Positions 46,924-60,984 of a stretch of 64,000 nt of DNA are shown here, in pieces. Numbering within the stretch: the stretch's first letter is position 1; each line of letters begins with the position of its first letter. Location of the stretch: NCBI RefSeq assembly GCF_036324505.1, contig NC_086352.1, forward strand, positions 5,495,501 to 5,559,500, written 5' to 3'. The notes below the pieces were generated by a model, which worked only from the letters and a program-made list of their open reading frames with translations, made no database searches and was not told the DNA's origin. The DNA comes from Eleginops maclovinus. Taxonomy: Eukaryota > Chordata > Actinopteri > Perciformes > Eleginopidae. The translations under genes were made by a program, and so were the position numbers.

Positions 46924-49900
46924 GAGCATCCCTCTCATGATAACCTTTCTTTAAACCAGGCTGTGGTCAAGAGTCGGTGTGCAAAAGGTGGTAATTTAAT
47001 CAGTGTGTGTGAGAGCGACGGCAAAGATGGATAAACAGAGCGGAGGTGGAGGAAGGGGAAAGATGAAGGAAACCTCGTTCATTCAATCTCCTCCCTCCCC
47101 CTCTCTTTCTGTTACTACTATGCCCATGGAGAATATTACATAAACACATGAGGAGCGTGAGTCACGGTGTTAGAGGCATCTATCATTCAGTGTGATCTGA
47201 CGTCCACCATCAGGGAAAACAACGATTGGAGATCCGCCCGAGGAGCCTTGCCTCCTGAGTGACTCCGCTGATAACATTTAGGAACATTTTGGGGGAAATA
47301 TGTCATCATACTTCGACTCCGATCAGGAGATATGTCAGCTACCCTGTTTGTCCAGCAAAGTGAAGTGAACACAACATGTGTATCCTGAGAAATGTGATAT
47401 CTTAGTCTGAAATGAGATTAACATGTTTAAAAACAACTGCATTTTTGTAAAGAAATGTCACTTTAATCAAATGAACGGTGCATTTCTTATGACTATGTAT
47501 TGAGAGCATGCAGGTAATAGTTAAAGAGCATTCCTATCTTCTGAATTTCCAAAGTTCACTAAGAATCAAAAACTTTGAAACACAGGCAAATATTCGACTG
47601 AATGTCCAGCGCTTTTATTGTGAAAGATCCACTGCTGCTTTTTTACAGAGTATTTCTGGCGTCCCGTCTCAGTCTGATCGTGGTCTAAAGGTACTGTTGA
47701 AGAATTACAGATAAATAGTTGTTACTTGAAAGAAACAGACCATAACTTTACAATATCGGCTTCATTTCCATCTCCCTCCTGGCAGCAGAGCGACCCCCCA
47801 GCAGGTCCCTGACCCAGCCAACCCTCACCGATCTAAAAACAGGGTCGTCCTCTTTCTGAGCATCGAGCTCCTGACGGTCTCTTTCATCAGCTGACATTAG
47901 ATCCTGCTCATGATGAAAGGCCAAAACTAGCACTGGCTGCTTTTGCTGGAAATAGCACCGCTCCAATTAGCCCGCCATTGCCCCCCTTTCAGACTAACTG
48001 TGTCAGAGAGAATGAGCTTTGATGCCAACATGGGACCCCGCCGTGTCCCGGTGCTAATGAGAAACCATGTGTCCTGAAAAAACTGAGACAAAGGTCAGAT
48101 AACTCCGAGTGCAGAGTGGATGAAGCAACCAGGGGGATTTGAGTCCTAAAATACAGTTAGACAGGGGGGCCAGGAGGTAAGGCATCCAGAATGACTCCTG
48201 CAGAAGCACTGGAAATAAACCCCTCTGTGCAGATGGTGTTACCTTAGTTTGAAAGTAGATATTTGTTTGCTCACCCTGCAGGAAAAGAAATACACCGGGG
48301 ATTCCCATCTTACATGACCTTGCGTTAGACATAGTGTGTGTCATTGTTGCCTGAGTCAAAGAAATCAGGAAAAAGTCAAATTGTGAGAAATTAAGTGAAA
48401 TTCTGTGAAAAACACCACCTGTTTCAAATGGTATCGGACGTCTCCATTTTTAATTGGTTTCACTTCCAAACGAATGCATTAAAAAGAGACCACAGGGTGC
48501 ACAGCCCCAGGTATGAAAGGGTCTCCGCTCCCTTTTTATTTACTTTAGTTTTGGCACCAAAAGCACTGTGGTAAAGGTTTGATGAAAATGTGAACTTATT
48601 AGCATATTGTATTATTGTTTATATGATGGTATTTTTGGTTGGTGGGCATGCACTGGAGCTTGGGGCGGGGTTTACCTGGTGAATTCATGGACTGCTAACG
48701 TAAACTCACATCTGCCAAGTCAAGACCAACACAAAGTACGGAGCTCATTTGCTCCCATCACAATCACTGCAGCTGCTAAAGGTCACCGCCGTCTTGTAAT
48801 GTATTTATTTATAGCGTGTCCTTTTTCACCCATAGCTATGAGGCCTTTAATGGAGATTTAATGGGCTGATCATTCGGAGTGGGAGTGCCAACAGAGGGCT
48901 AAAGAGCATTCAGTTCAGGGAGGAAGGGTCAAACCTCGTCATCACACCAACTGCTCGGTTCTATTAGAAGTCTTTTATAAAAAAACACAGCAACGATCCG
49001 ATGTTCCCGCTCTACAGATTAACACAGTTAGACTGCTATCATCCAAGAAAAAGAGCTGCTACTCCTCTGAACATGGAGGCTGTTTAAGACAGGGGAAAAG
49101 CTTGTTGGTCACTGAGATATACCAAACACTGTGAACCCAAATATGTGCTGGAACAAAAACCCAACCACAGCCTCAAAATACTGACTAGAGATTCCACGTG
49201 TTGGTGTAGAGCGAGTTATATAAGCAGCAATATTCAAAAGAGAAAAAGGACTTACAGTAATGGATGCTTTACAGATAATTATAGGGTTCAAATCACAGGA
49301 CATGAACTCAGGCGACTTCAAATCTAAATATTTTTAAATCAGCGGCTAAGTTTCCATGGTTTCCTGGAACATCTCTGCTCCTAAGGGAGTACCAGGGGTG
49401 TTACTGTTGTTTAAATCTCAAGTTTTAATGACAAAACAAAGATTTGATTCAAAAAAGAAGGCGAGCTCGAGCAGTATATAGACAGGAAAATATATGCTGC
49501 TCATAGTGAGCATGCAGACAGGACGGGTGAGGTTGGAAAAAACCTGGTTATATTATAGTTTGGAACAGTTAAACGCTTGAGATCGAAGGAGAAATACAAT
49601 AAACCTGAATGCTGAGGCAATCATTCTGAGACGTGAGCTGACAAACAACCGTCCCTTAAAAACCAGAACAAGACAAATGGATTTCAGAAAGCATCAAAGA
49701 TATTTGTTCTCGTCTTCTTTCAACCCAGCTCTCATTGGCTTGATGTGTTTATGTGATGGATATACATCTATCGACGTCTGTCTCCACGTTTATCGACTCT
49801 CCGAACTTTATATTTTGGGCCATGACTTTTGTAGTTCAAAAACCGACGGCTAATTGTGTATAAGTGTTGTTTCGCACCTCATTTGTTAAATTACATCATT

Positions 49901-50214
49901 ACACCAAGCTGGGGAAAAGTTGCATCTCCAGTCTCTTTGTTAGAGAGATAAGGTTCTCAAAGAAATGCATATCTCCTAAAAGCTGTACCGCCCGCAACAT
50001 TTGGTCACGTTTTTGCCATTTGTCGCACATTAGGTACCACTCCCTGTCCTCTGGTCTGAAGACAAGGGTTTTTTTCAGTAGATACCCAGTAAATAGTCAA
50101 ATAACCCAAAACATTAATCTGATTGCATCTTACAATTTATTTAAGAAGATGTCTTATTCATTTCCATGTAATATACTTTTCCTTGCTATCTATGTATATA
50201 TTGTTTTAGAGAAA
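46924..50214. other. Long unique stretch, nothing recognised
   Basis: The least repetitive part of the window, about 3.3 kb. Frames up to 101 residues show no recognised domain. It could contain conserved non-coding DNA, which cannot be judged from one sequence. Confidence 0.4.
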
Positions 50215-50297
50215 GAGAAGTTTGGGGCTCTCTGCTGGAGCTGTCACCTCTGCGACCCTGACGGAGAAGCGGGAGAAGATGGATGGATGGATGGATC
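50215..50297 (+). mobile_element. Rex3-like (RTE) LINE 3' end
   Basis: GAGAAGTTTGGGGCTCTCTG then CTGGAGCTGTCACCTCTGCG then ACCCTGACGGAGAAGCGGGA then AGATGGATGGATGGATGG follows the order I know for the end of Rex3-type fish LINEs (GAAGTCTGGG, CTGCTGCC..CGCGACCC, GATAAGCGG.AGA, then GATG repeats). Only the last ~80 bp is present. Confidence 0.75.
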
Positions 50298-51199
50298 AAT
50301 ACATCAATGATGCATTGTGGGAAGAGCATGGGACTTGTGTTTTTCATTGCCATATCTACACTGTGGCTACTGTGCACAAGAATAGAAAGCCTTGAATCTT
50401 AACTATTAACATGAAGATGGAAGTCCCACGTGAACGAGAGACATTCAAGTTTGAAGAGACAGTCACCAACAAAACAGAACCCATATGCATTTTCAAGCTA
50501 CTCTACCCCTGGTGAACACATGCAGTGGTTTGTAAGTTTGATAACACCTAATTAAATTATGATGAGCACAGTAAATCCCCAATCAATTACTTGCTAAAGT
50601 TTTTCATCAGACTTAAAGTCCTGTTCTCTCGCTCCAGGTTTATCTGGCTCTCTGGCTCAGGGAGAGTCGTTCATACTCATCAATATTCAGAGCGCCGACA
50701 TCCAACGCTGGCGCAACATTAATTTTTAATTTGAGTGATGATCCCTGGAAGAGAATTATCTCTCGGAGTCCTGGAAAGATTTCTGAAATCCGAACGGAGC
50801 GAGGCGTTCCTGGCTCTGCAGCGATGAGACTGAATCCCTCAGGACGGAAACCATCAACGATTCATGATGTTTGATGGATCCACGAGTCGCTGCGAGACGG
50901 AGGGCTGAGATTTGGAGGAGTTTTACGGAACAACTTTCTCTCAACACGCCACGTCTGCTTTCAATGATGGATTCTGAGCATTTCCCTGAATGCCAGTCTA
51001 CAGACACTGAGTGGTCAGAGAGGGGTCTGAAAACGCACGAGGTTCTATTCCTGAAAAACACATCATGGTAAAAGCATCGCTATTCTTCTGTGATTCAAGA
51101 GTGAGTTATCAAAGCTCAAAGGGAGGGAAAGAACAACCACGGTGTTCAAAGTGCTTTCAATGCTGTGATGCTAATATTGGGGATACTGTTTCCTGTTTC
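50298..51199. other. Unique sequence, nothing recognised
   Basis: No supported gene. Frames near 50756-51259 lack recognised domains. Confidence 0.4.
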
Positions 51200-51202
51200 A
51201 AA

Positions 51203-51830
51203 GGGGCCATATTCTACTCATGGTCAGGTGTATGTCAGTATGTAGAGTCTCTACTTTAAAGAGTCCTCTCCTGCTGATGTTCAGGTGTATATCAGTATGT
51301 AGAGTCTCTACTTTAAAGAGTCCTCTCCTGCTGATGTTCAGGTGTATATCAGTATGTAGAGTCTCTACTTTAAAGAGTCCTCTCCTGCTGATGTTCAGGT
51401 GTATATCAGTATGTAGTGTCTCTACTTTAAAGAGTCCTCTCCTGCTGATGTTCAGGTGTATATCAGTATGTAGAGTCTCTACTTTAAAGAGTCCTCTCCT
51501 GCTGATGTTCAGGTGTATATCAGTATGTAGAGTCTCTACTTTAAAGAGTCCTCTCCTGCTGATGTTCAGGTGTATATCAGTATGTAGTGTCTCTACTTTA
51601 AAGAGTCCTCTCCTGCTGATGTTCAGGTGTATATCAGTATGTAGAGTCTCTACTTTAAAGAGTCCTCTCCTGGGACATGTCTCCATGCTTTAATGTTCAG
51701 AAAGCTCTTTATGTTTCTCAGACTGCCTGTGCTGCAGATCCTCTTTTCACCCTCTGTCTGAAACCACAGCCCAGTGTGCTCTGATTGGTTAGCTGGCCGG
51801 CTCCGTTGTGATTGGTCAAATGTCGAAGTA
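51203..51830 (+). mobile_element. TTAAAGGGGCC-type element carrying an 8-copy 57-bp array
   Basis: Left end AAAGGGGCCATATTCTACTC at 51203, then the 57-bp array (51220-51672), then GGGACATGTCTCCATGCTTT, AATGTTCAGAAAGCTCTTTA and CACCCTCTGTCTGAAACCAC up to TGATTGGTTAGC. This order is that of the common percomorph element, and the post-array part recurs inverted at 63411-63538. It shows the 57-bp unit sits inside the element, between its left end and the ACATG..TCCATGCTTTAATG segment. Confidence 0.75.
51220..51672 (+). repeat. 57-bp minisatellite, 8 copies
   Basis: Same unit and orientation as 11200-13875. The first copy begins CATGGTCAGG instead of GATGTTCAGG. Confidence 0.98.
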
Positions 51831-52696
51831 CAAATACTATGTGTGAAATAGTATTCAGAAAAGGTGTATCCGGGTTACGAACAATACTTTGATAAGCAGC
51901 TTTTCCTCAGACTCGGACTTCCCTAAACTAAAAATGATTACATAATGAAACCCTCCTGACTTGCTGGGGCTCTACATTCAGATACTTGCTGCACAAACAG
52001 ACCTACAGCGAGCCACAGCCGGAGGTTACCTTCCTGATGAAAATGCAGAAGCAGTAAAAACACAAAGTGTGTGTGAGAGCTGCTGACACCACCACCCTGA
52101 AAACACCAGAAACAGGATGAGTCAGGATCTCCCACAATGCACTGTTGGACCGGAGCCGCAGCTGAACAGTGCAGATATAGAAAGGAAATGAAAGGTTTCT
52201 GACAGGCTGGGGGCCGAGACGAGAGCCTGATGAGACAAAAAGTGTGTTTGTTAGCCGGTGAAGGAAACTCCTGGCTCCTGGTTCAGTGTTGGGTGCCAGT
52301 TTCTGCACCCTGAGGTTTCACAGAGCGCTGAATCTTCCGCACGACAGGCCGCTCGGTTTCGTGTCGCCTCGTCACCCTCGGAAAACTCCGGGGTCAGCAG
52401 AGAGCGCCGGCTGCACCCTCCCCGCACAGAATGAGTTGTGACAGTGTTTCTCTGCTGATTATGATGAGAACAAATTGAGTGTGTGTGAGAGTGTGTGATG
52501 ATGGAGCACCAGGTCGTTACCGTAATGCTGGGCCCTGCGGGGTCAGTAAACAGCTTCACACACACAGCAAACTTAATTAATGCAGCAGTGTGAGTCCTTA
52601 CATATGGCATTTATACATGTGGCAGCCAAACAAAAACCCACACAGCTGTAAACACACACACACACATTTACAGATATACAGGAATTAGTAGTTTAT
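51831..52696. other. Unique sequence, nothing recognised
   Basis: A short CA run lies near 52652-52665. No gene supported. Confidence 0.4.
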
Positions 52697-52800
52697 ATGT
52701 TGACTTGCTGTACCGTATACATTTACTCAAGTGCAATTTCAACATATTTGTATTTCCACTATATGCTTTGTACTTCTACTCCCCTACATTTGATAGCTTT
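52697..52800 (+). mobile_element. Fragment of a CAGTGGTGG-type DNA element
   Basis: ATTTACTCAAGTGCAATTTC, TTGTATTTCCACTATATGCT and TTGTACTTCTACTCCCCTAC follow the order of a very common fish element (ATTTACTCAAGTAC..., GAGTATTTCCATTT, ACTTCTACTCCACTACAT). Ends are missing. A relative lies at 63311-63588. Confidence 0.6.
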
Positions 52801-52913
52801 AGTTAGTCGGTAAATTATGGATGATGGATGACTTATAATATTCAGTCAAACATCATTTTTATTTTATTATTTTTTCAAACTTGAAGTAGATTTTGATGCC
52901 CATACTTTAGTAC

Positions 52914-53050
52914 TTAAAGGGGCCCTATTCCACTCATCTTCAGCTTAATATTAGGGGAGTGCATGGGAGAGAAACAAGGGAGCAATGGGATTTTAGCCTC
53001 TGCAGACCATTTACATGCATCAAAACACACTGGATAGATAGAGAGAGAGG

Positions 53051-53082
<32 letters not shown>

Positions 53083-53086
53083 GAGG

Positions 53087-53126
<40 letters not shown>

Positions 53127-53427
53127 GAGAGAGACACACAGAGAGAGACAGAGAGAGAGAGACAGAGAGAGACAGAGAGAGACAGAGACACAGAGAGAGA
53201 GAGAGAGAGAGACACACACACAGAGACACAGAGAGAGAGAGACACAGAGAGACAGAGAGACAGAGACAGACAGAGAGAGAGACAGAGAGAGACACAGAGA
53301 GAGAGACAGAGAGAGAGACAGAGAGAGAGACAGACAGAGAGACAGAAAGACAGGCAGACAGAGAGAGAGAGAGACAGAGAGACAGAGAGAGAGAGACAGA
53401 GAGACAGGGAGACAGAGAGAGAGAGAG

Positions 53428-53458
<31 letters not shown>

Positions 53459-53577
53459 GAGAGACAGAGAGACAGACAGAGAGAGAGACACAGAGAGAGA
53501 CAGAGAGAGAGACAGAGAGAGACAGAGAGAGAGAGAGAGACAGAGAGACAGAGGGAGAGAGAGACAGAGAGACAGAC

Positions 53578-53610
<33 letters not shown>

Positions 53611-53677
53611 CAGACAGAAAGAGAGAGAGAGAGAGACAGAGAGAGAGAGACAGAGAGAGACAGAGAGAGAGACAGAC

Positions 53678-53760
<83 letters not shown>

Positions 53761-53916
53761 TAGACAGAGCATACAAACAAGGCAATGTAATTACAATAAC
53801 ATAAAATAAATGATGATTTTAAGAGAAAGTAAAAACTAAACAAAGCAGGATATTATATGAACTACATGCACTACAGGAAAGGGACCACCACCAAAAGCAC
53901 AATAGGGCCTCTTTAA
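52914..53916. mobile_element. TTAA-bounded inverted-repeat element with expanded GA-rich core
   Basis: TTAA at 52914-52917 precedes AGGGGCCCTATT, and AATAGGGCCTCT precedes TTAA at 53913-53916 (11 of 12 matches). GGGATTTTAGCCTCTGCAGA then CCATTTACATGCAT and, after the core, CACTACAGGAAAGGGACCAC are the ordinary interior of this percomorph element, split by a ~730-bp GA-rich array. Duplicated TTAA fits piggyBac- or Kolobok-type targets. No transposase is present. Confidence 0.8.
53036..53767. repeat. GAGA/GACA-rich simple repeat array
   Basis: Mixed GAGA, GACA and CACA units end in a pure (GACA)n run at about 53683-53767. Frames of 250-309 residues made of Ser/Leu/Cys/Val or Arg/Glu/Asp/Gln repeats are artefacts. 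Confidence 0.98.
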
Positions 53917-54862
53917 GTAAAGGATGATGCATACTTCCTCCACTACTGCTTACTGTAAACATCACAGATTCAAACTAGAGGAGGCAGAGTAGATTCAAAA
54001 CCAAGTCCTGAACGCACCATGAACTCCTCGAGATCAGGACGACCTCCTGAGTGATGTAAGCTTTAACACAAACTGGATTTCTGTCGACAGTTACAAGCTT
54101 TTACCGCAAGATTGTCACAACTAGCCAACAGCCTGTTGAAGAGCGTCAGTCTGGATGCATGTTTCAAAGTGTGGGACTCGGAACAAAGAGCCTGCTGCTT
54201 GTAACAGTTTAGCGTTAGCAAGCTAGCTACTGTCTGAGTCCTGTTTGATCTGATGTGTATATTTGGGCCGTTGTTAGCGCCTGTGAGCCACCGTATTGTA
54301 AACTACAGTGTTTTTACTTGAAACTGCAAAAAGGAAATGGTAAATAATCCACGTAGAGTAGATGTGCTTCCTTAGTTTGTCTATGAAAACATCATCTTCT
54401 TCTGGCCTCTGGCTCTCAGCACAAATCCAACCTCTGTCTCCCTGAATAAGGGTAAAAATACTCCAGTTTGTGGGTATTAATATGCGGCGTGGAAGCGAGG
54501 GGATGTCTGCTTTGATTTGTTTGGAAACATCAGTACGTGAGTCAGTAATTCTTGTGAAGCAACGTAATAAAAAAGGCGATCCGGGGAGATGTTTCCACTG
54601 AGCTCTGACCTCAGGTTAATGATAAATCTGCAGATCTGCTGACAGCGGACACAAAGCGCTGAGTCAGACGCCACTAACAAGCACACGGAAAAACAGACAA
54701 TCACAAACTGAACTGAAAGACCTCAAAATAAGCACACAGTGAAAATGTGTGTGAAAACATGTGACATACAGAGGAATGAGTCAGAGCTGCAGCTGCTGTG
54801 TTTCTGACTTTTAGGTACAGACTCTGGAGATCAGACACGTCTCCAAAACCGTCTCTTATATC
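53917..54862. other. Unique sequence, nothing recognised
   Basis: No supported gene or repeat. Confidence 0.4.
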
Positions 54863-55171
54863 CAAACATTAGCCTCCTTTAGCTTAGCGGTGGATACGTG
54901 AAGTCATGTGACCGTGCTGTAGTTCCTTTATAGCCCAACATTAGCCTCCTTTAGCTTAGCGGTGGTGACGTGAAGTCATGTGACCGTGCTGTAGTTCCTT
55001 TATAGCCCAACATTAGCCTCATTTAGCTTAGCGGTGGAGACGTGAAGTCATGTGACCGTGCTGTAGTTCCTTTATAGCCCAACATTAGCCTCATTTAGCT
55101 TAGCGGTGGTGACGTGAAGTCATGTGACCGTGCTGTAGTTCCTCTATAGCCCAACATTAGCCTCCTTTAGC
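54863..55171. repeat. 72-bp minisatellite, about 4.3 copies
   Basis: Same unit and orientation as 43083-43962, with GCCTCATTTAGC and GGTGGAGACG variants. It starts inside a unit (CCAAACATTAGCC) and ends in CTTAGCTGG. Confidence 0.97.
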
Positions 55172-55459
55172 TTAGCTGGTAAATGCTCGGGGAAAACATT
55201 GGGTATCTTGAGAAAATGACGTGAATAACACATAGAGTGACATTGCTATTATCACAGGAAAACACAGTAATAACATGTTTGAATCTTGTATGTTAAGGGC
55301 TTCTTTAATTACCACTTCCTGATGATCAAACAAATATTTGATCTGTGTTTTCATGCCGTCAATACTCAAACGTGTACGGAAAACCTCCTGATTATTCGAT
55401 GTTTGTAGCGTCGTCTCTTTTTTCTCTCTGACTCAAAGACGCTGTGTCGTTCAAGATCA

Positions 55460-56929
<1,470 letters not shown>

Positions 56930-58237
56930 TGTACGTCAGAAGGAGGCATGTGATCACGTTGTTAGAATAAGACCAGAAAACATTTCAGGTGAGTTTCAAC
57001 AACAGAGACAGAGACCAGCTTTAGATCCTTAACGTCACCCAGCACTCCGGTCCCAGCTGTGTGCGTCTCTCTTTAGTGTCCCCTGGTCTCCAGCTGTGTG
57101 CGTCTCTCTTTAGTGTCCCCTGGTCTCCAGCTGTGTGCGTCTCTCTTTAGTGTCCCCTGGTCTCCAGCTGTGTGTGTCTCTCTTTAGTGTCCCCTGGTCT
57201 CCAGCTGTGTGCGTCTCTCTTTGGTGTCCCCTGGTCTCCAGCTGTGTGCGTCTCTCTTTAGTGTCCCCTGGTCTCCAGCTGTGTGTGTCTCTCTTTAGTG
57301 TCCCCTGGTCTCCAGCTGTGTGCATCTCTTTTAGTGTCCCCTGGTCTCCAGCTGTGTGCGTCTCTCTTTAGTGTCCCCTGGTCTCCAGCTGTGTGCGTCT
57401 CTCTTTAGTGTCCCCTGGTCTCCAGCTGTGTGCGTCTCTCTTTAGTGTCCCCTGGTCTCCAGCTGTGTGCGTCTCTCTTTAGTGTCCCCTGGTCTCCAGC
57501 TGTGTGCGTCTCTCTTTGGTGTCCCCTGGTCTCCAGCTGTGTGCGTCTCTCTTTAGTGTCCCCTGGTCTCCAGCTGTGTGTGTCTCTCTTTAGTGTCCCC
57601 TGGTCTCCAGCTGTGTGCGTCTCTCTTTAGTGTCCCCTGGACTCCAGCTGTGTGCGTCTCTCTTTAGTGTCCCCTGGTCTCCAGCTGTGTGCGTCTCTCT
57701 TTAGTGTCCCCTGGTCTCCAGCTGTGTGCGTCTCTCTTTAGTGTCCCCTGGTCTCCAGCTGTGTGCGTCTCTCTTTGGTGTCCCCTGGTCTCCAGCTGTG
57801 TGCGTCTCTCTTTAGTGTCCCCTGGTCTCCAGCTGTGTGCGTCTGTCTTTAGTGTCCCCTGGTCTCCAGCTGTGTGCGTCTCTCGTTAGTGTCCCATGGT
57901 CTCCAGCTGTGTGCGTCTCTCTTTAGTGTCCCCTGGTCTCCAGCTGTGTGCGTCTCTCTTTAGTGTCCCCTGGTCTCCAGCTGTGTGCGTCTCTCTTTAG
58001 TGTCCCCTGGTCTCCGTTGTGTTGGAGCTTCTTGCAGCGTTTGGTTTCTGCAGCTTTTAGTAAACTGCTCATGTTTCCTCTACTGAATGTTCTCTAGATG
58101 CTGCAGATGATGAAGAGCTGCTGCAGATGTTTCTGCAGGAGTTCTGATTTGAGTTTCTATATCTGCATCCTCTCTGAAGCTGTAGTGTGTTTCTCCTGAT
58201 GGAAGAGGTTCGGACCGTTGCAGCGCGTTTGCACCTG
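56930..58237 (-). mobile_element. 37-bp-array element, copy 3
   Basis: 56930-57050 matches the array-proximal flank of copies 1 and 2 (TCAGAAGGAG, AATAAGACCAGAAAACATTT, CAACAACAGAGACAGAGACC). 58020-58237 is the inverse of 20408-20610 in copy 1 and ends GCACCTG, the inverse of copy 1's CAGGTGC terminus. The other terminus is missing. With copy 1 this defines one real boundary of the element. Confidence 0.75.
57049..58014 (-). repeat. 37-bp minisatellite, about 26 copies
   Basis: Same unit as 45221-46923, with TTTGGTGTCC, GTGTGTC and ACTCCAG variants. One unit near 57323 lacks a base (GCATCTCTTTTAG). Confidence 0.98.
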
Positions 58238-58515
58238 TTTGCCAGCGCACCTTTCCCACCTAAAAGGAATTCACATACAAATATTTACACACATGCATCC
58301 ACTACTGTGCTTTTAAAGGAACTCTTTAGAAGTTCACATGAGAATCTGAAAAACATTTTAACACTCAGGAAACTGTCCCGTTAAAAGATACTGCATTTTA
58401 GTGTTAATTCTGCTTCAGTGAAGTTCTACATTTTTCATCTCGTCTGATTTTATGAGCTGTTATATTATTAACATAAAAAAGAGCATTAAGGAAAGACTTG
58501 GCAGGAGAGATTAAT

Positions 58516-58523
58516 TACACACA

Positions 58524-58603
<80 letters not shown>
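58516..58603. repeat. (CA)n microsatellite
   Basis: About 43 units with one CATA interruption. Inverse of the GT tract 97 bases downstream. Confidence 0.97.
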
Positions 58604-58607
<4 letters not shown>

Positions 58608-58698
58608 GCTTTCAGAGGCACGATGTAAAAGTGTTTTGATATTTCCTCGTCCTGCTGATCGGTTCTCTGCTCTTTAGTTCAACACTTTAAAACTTCTT

Positions 58699-58699
<1 letters not shown>

Positions 58700-58797
<98 letters not shown>

Positions 58798-58827
58798 CGT
58801 GCGTGTGTGTGTGTGTGTGTGTGTGTC
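58700..58827. repeat. (GT)n microsatellite
   Basis: About 60 units with GCGTGCGTGCGT interruptions near the right end. Confidence 0.98.
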
Positions 58828-59063
58828 TGCCGTGCCGATCAGAAGTTGTTGTGATTTCTTGTTTAGTCGCCGCCTGGCCTCGTCTTTGTTCCTGTCAGCA
58901 TGACGGATCACTCGGCTGGTCTCAGATCAGCTCTCCTCCGACGGGACGCAAGTCATTTAGGAAACAAATTGGCCCTATTACTCTCCAGATTGCTGCTGAA
59001 GTGACTCTCCGTCATGTCACGTCTCTGGCGACGATGCAAGCATTTCAATAACCCCCCTCATTC

Positions 59064-59874
59064 TCAGTATGTAGAGTCTCTACTTTAAAGAGTCCTCTCC
59101 TGCTGATGTTTAGGTGTATATCAGTATGTAGAGTCTCTACTTTAAAGAGTCCTCTCCTGCTGATGTTCAGGTGTATATCAGTATGTAGAGTCTCTACTTT
59201 AAAGAGTCCTCTCCTGCTGATGTTCAGGTGTATATCAGTATGTAGTGTCTCTACTTTAAAGAGTCCTCTCCTGCTGATGTTCAGGTGTATATCAGTATGT
59301 AGAGTCTCTACTTTAAAGAGTCCTCTCCTGCTGATGTTCAGGTGTATATCAGTATGTAGAGTCTCTACTTTAAAGAGTCCTCTCCTGCTGATGTTCAGGT
59401 GTATATCAGTATGTAGAGTCTCTACTTTAAAGAGTCCTCTCCTGCTGATGTTCAGGTGTATATCAGTATGTAGAGTCTCTACTTTAAAGAGTCCTCTCCT
59501 GCTGATGTTCAGGTGTATGTCAGTATGTAGAGTCTCTACTTTAAAGAGTCCTCTCCTGATGATGTTCAGGTGTATATCAGTATGTAGTGTCTCTACTTTA
59601 AAGAGTCCTCTCCTGCTGATGTTCAGGTGTATATCAGTATGTAGAGTCTTTACTTTAAAGAGGCCTCTCCTGCTGATGTTCAGGTGTATATCAGTATGTA
59701 GAGTCTCTACTTTAAAGAGTCCTCTCCTGCTGATGCTCAGGTGTATATCAGTATGTAGAGTCTCTACTTTAAAGAGTCCTCTCCTGCTGATGCTCAGGTG
59801 TATATCAGTATGTAGTGTCTCTACTTTAAAGAGTCCTCTCCTGCTGATGCTCAGGTGTATATCAGTATGTAGCA
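59064..59874 (+). repeat. 57-bp minisatellite, about 14 copies
   Basis: Same unit and orientation as the arrays at 11.2 and 51.2 kb. The last copies carry GATGCTCAGG. Unlike the others it has no AAAGGGGCC-like left end; it begins inside a unit (CTCAGTATGTAGAG) after unrelated sequence. Confidence 0.98.
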
Positions 59875-60451
59875 GGTCTACCTTTATTCAAACAGCTGAG
59901 CTGACTCAGAGCGTTTACCGCTGTGTAATAGTGGGAGAAATGCACTAAACAGAACCTAGAGTTTTTGGAGTCTGGGCGCTGATCCACATCACAACAGAGC
60001 TGAGCTGAAAGCACAGCAGGGTGCAAACAGGCGTCACATTCACAGACAAACACACTGAAAACATATTGAAAACACACAGAAATTCTACATCACTGCACCA
60101 CTCTATATCATATCTATAACTACTGCATAAGATATTCTTAAAGTAAAGAAAATAAGTAGTTAAAATAGCCTATCAATGTGTCGGAGCACTAGCCAATAGG
60201 AGCGCAAGTGATCTGCAGTGATGTCACTTTGTTCTGGAACTTTGGGATTTTGGCCTCAGCAGACCCTTTACCTGCACAGAAACTCCCAAAAGCCTCCTGA
60301 ATGAGTTTTTTCTTCTGAACTACGATGATAAATATTGTATTCAGTGTGCTGTTTGCTTCCCTACGAGGTTAAGAGTCCAGAGTAAACTCCAGATAAAGTT
60401 TGTAGAGTTTGTGTTCGTTCAGCCTCGCTCTGCAGCTCCAAGAGGAAGGGA

Positions 60452-60484
<33 letters not shown>

Positions 60485-60979
60485 GGGGGGTCATCACACT
60501 CATTACCTCCTCGTCTTCCTCGCCCTCTACAGTAAGACATCTCACACTGAGTGGATTTAACTACACTCCTCTGACATTATCCTATCACTGATTCATCATT
60601 AATATCATATCAGTGGCCGGGGAGTCACTGCTCGTCAGGATCTCTAAACCTCCCCGAGGGGGAAAAGTTTCAGGAAAGTTTCTCCTTCTCTTTTACTGCA
60701 GGACGGATAATCGGTGCACCAATACTGGCAGAAATAATATGTGCATTATATAAAAGAATAGAGGATATTGTTCTCGTTATACTCAGGTTCAATGAACTTA
60801 TAAACAATAGAAAGAAGCATCTCCTAAAATGATGTGTTTTATTCATACGTCTTTTATTTTGCAGGTTTTTTGTGATCATCCTTATTTTTATTATTATTAT
60901 ACGATCAATTTTGAACTCATCACATTGTTGTTTGTGCTTTTTTTCATTGCATTCATTTTTTAGAGCTTTTCTCAGTCCT
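59875..60979. other. Mostly unique sequence
   Basis: 60241-60300 (GGGATTTTGGCCTCAGCAGA, CCCTTTACCTGCAC) is a decayed piece of the TTAAAGGGGCC-type element. A short GT tract (60455-60481) runs into a G run (60482-60490). The rest is unassigned. Confidence 0.4.
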
Positions 60980-60984
60980 CAGCG

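Noticed and set aside
49864..50310. 148-residue plus-strand frame as a gene
   Set aside because: It has no recognised domain and runs into the Rex3-like LINE tail and GATG repeats.
52914..53843. Frames of 250-309 residues rich in Ser-Leu or Arg-Glu
   Set aside because: Translation of GAGA/GACA simple repeats.
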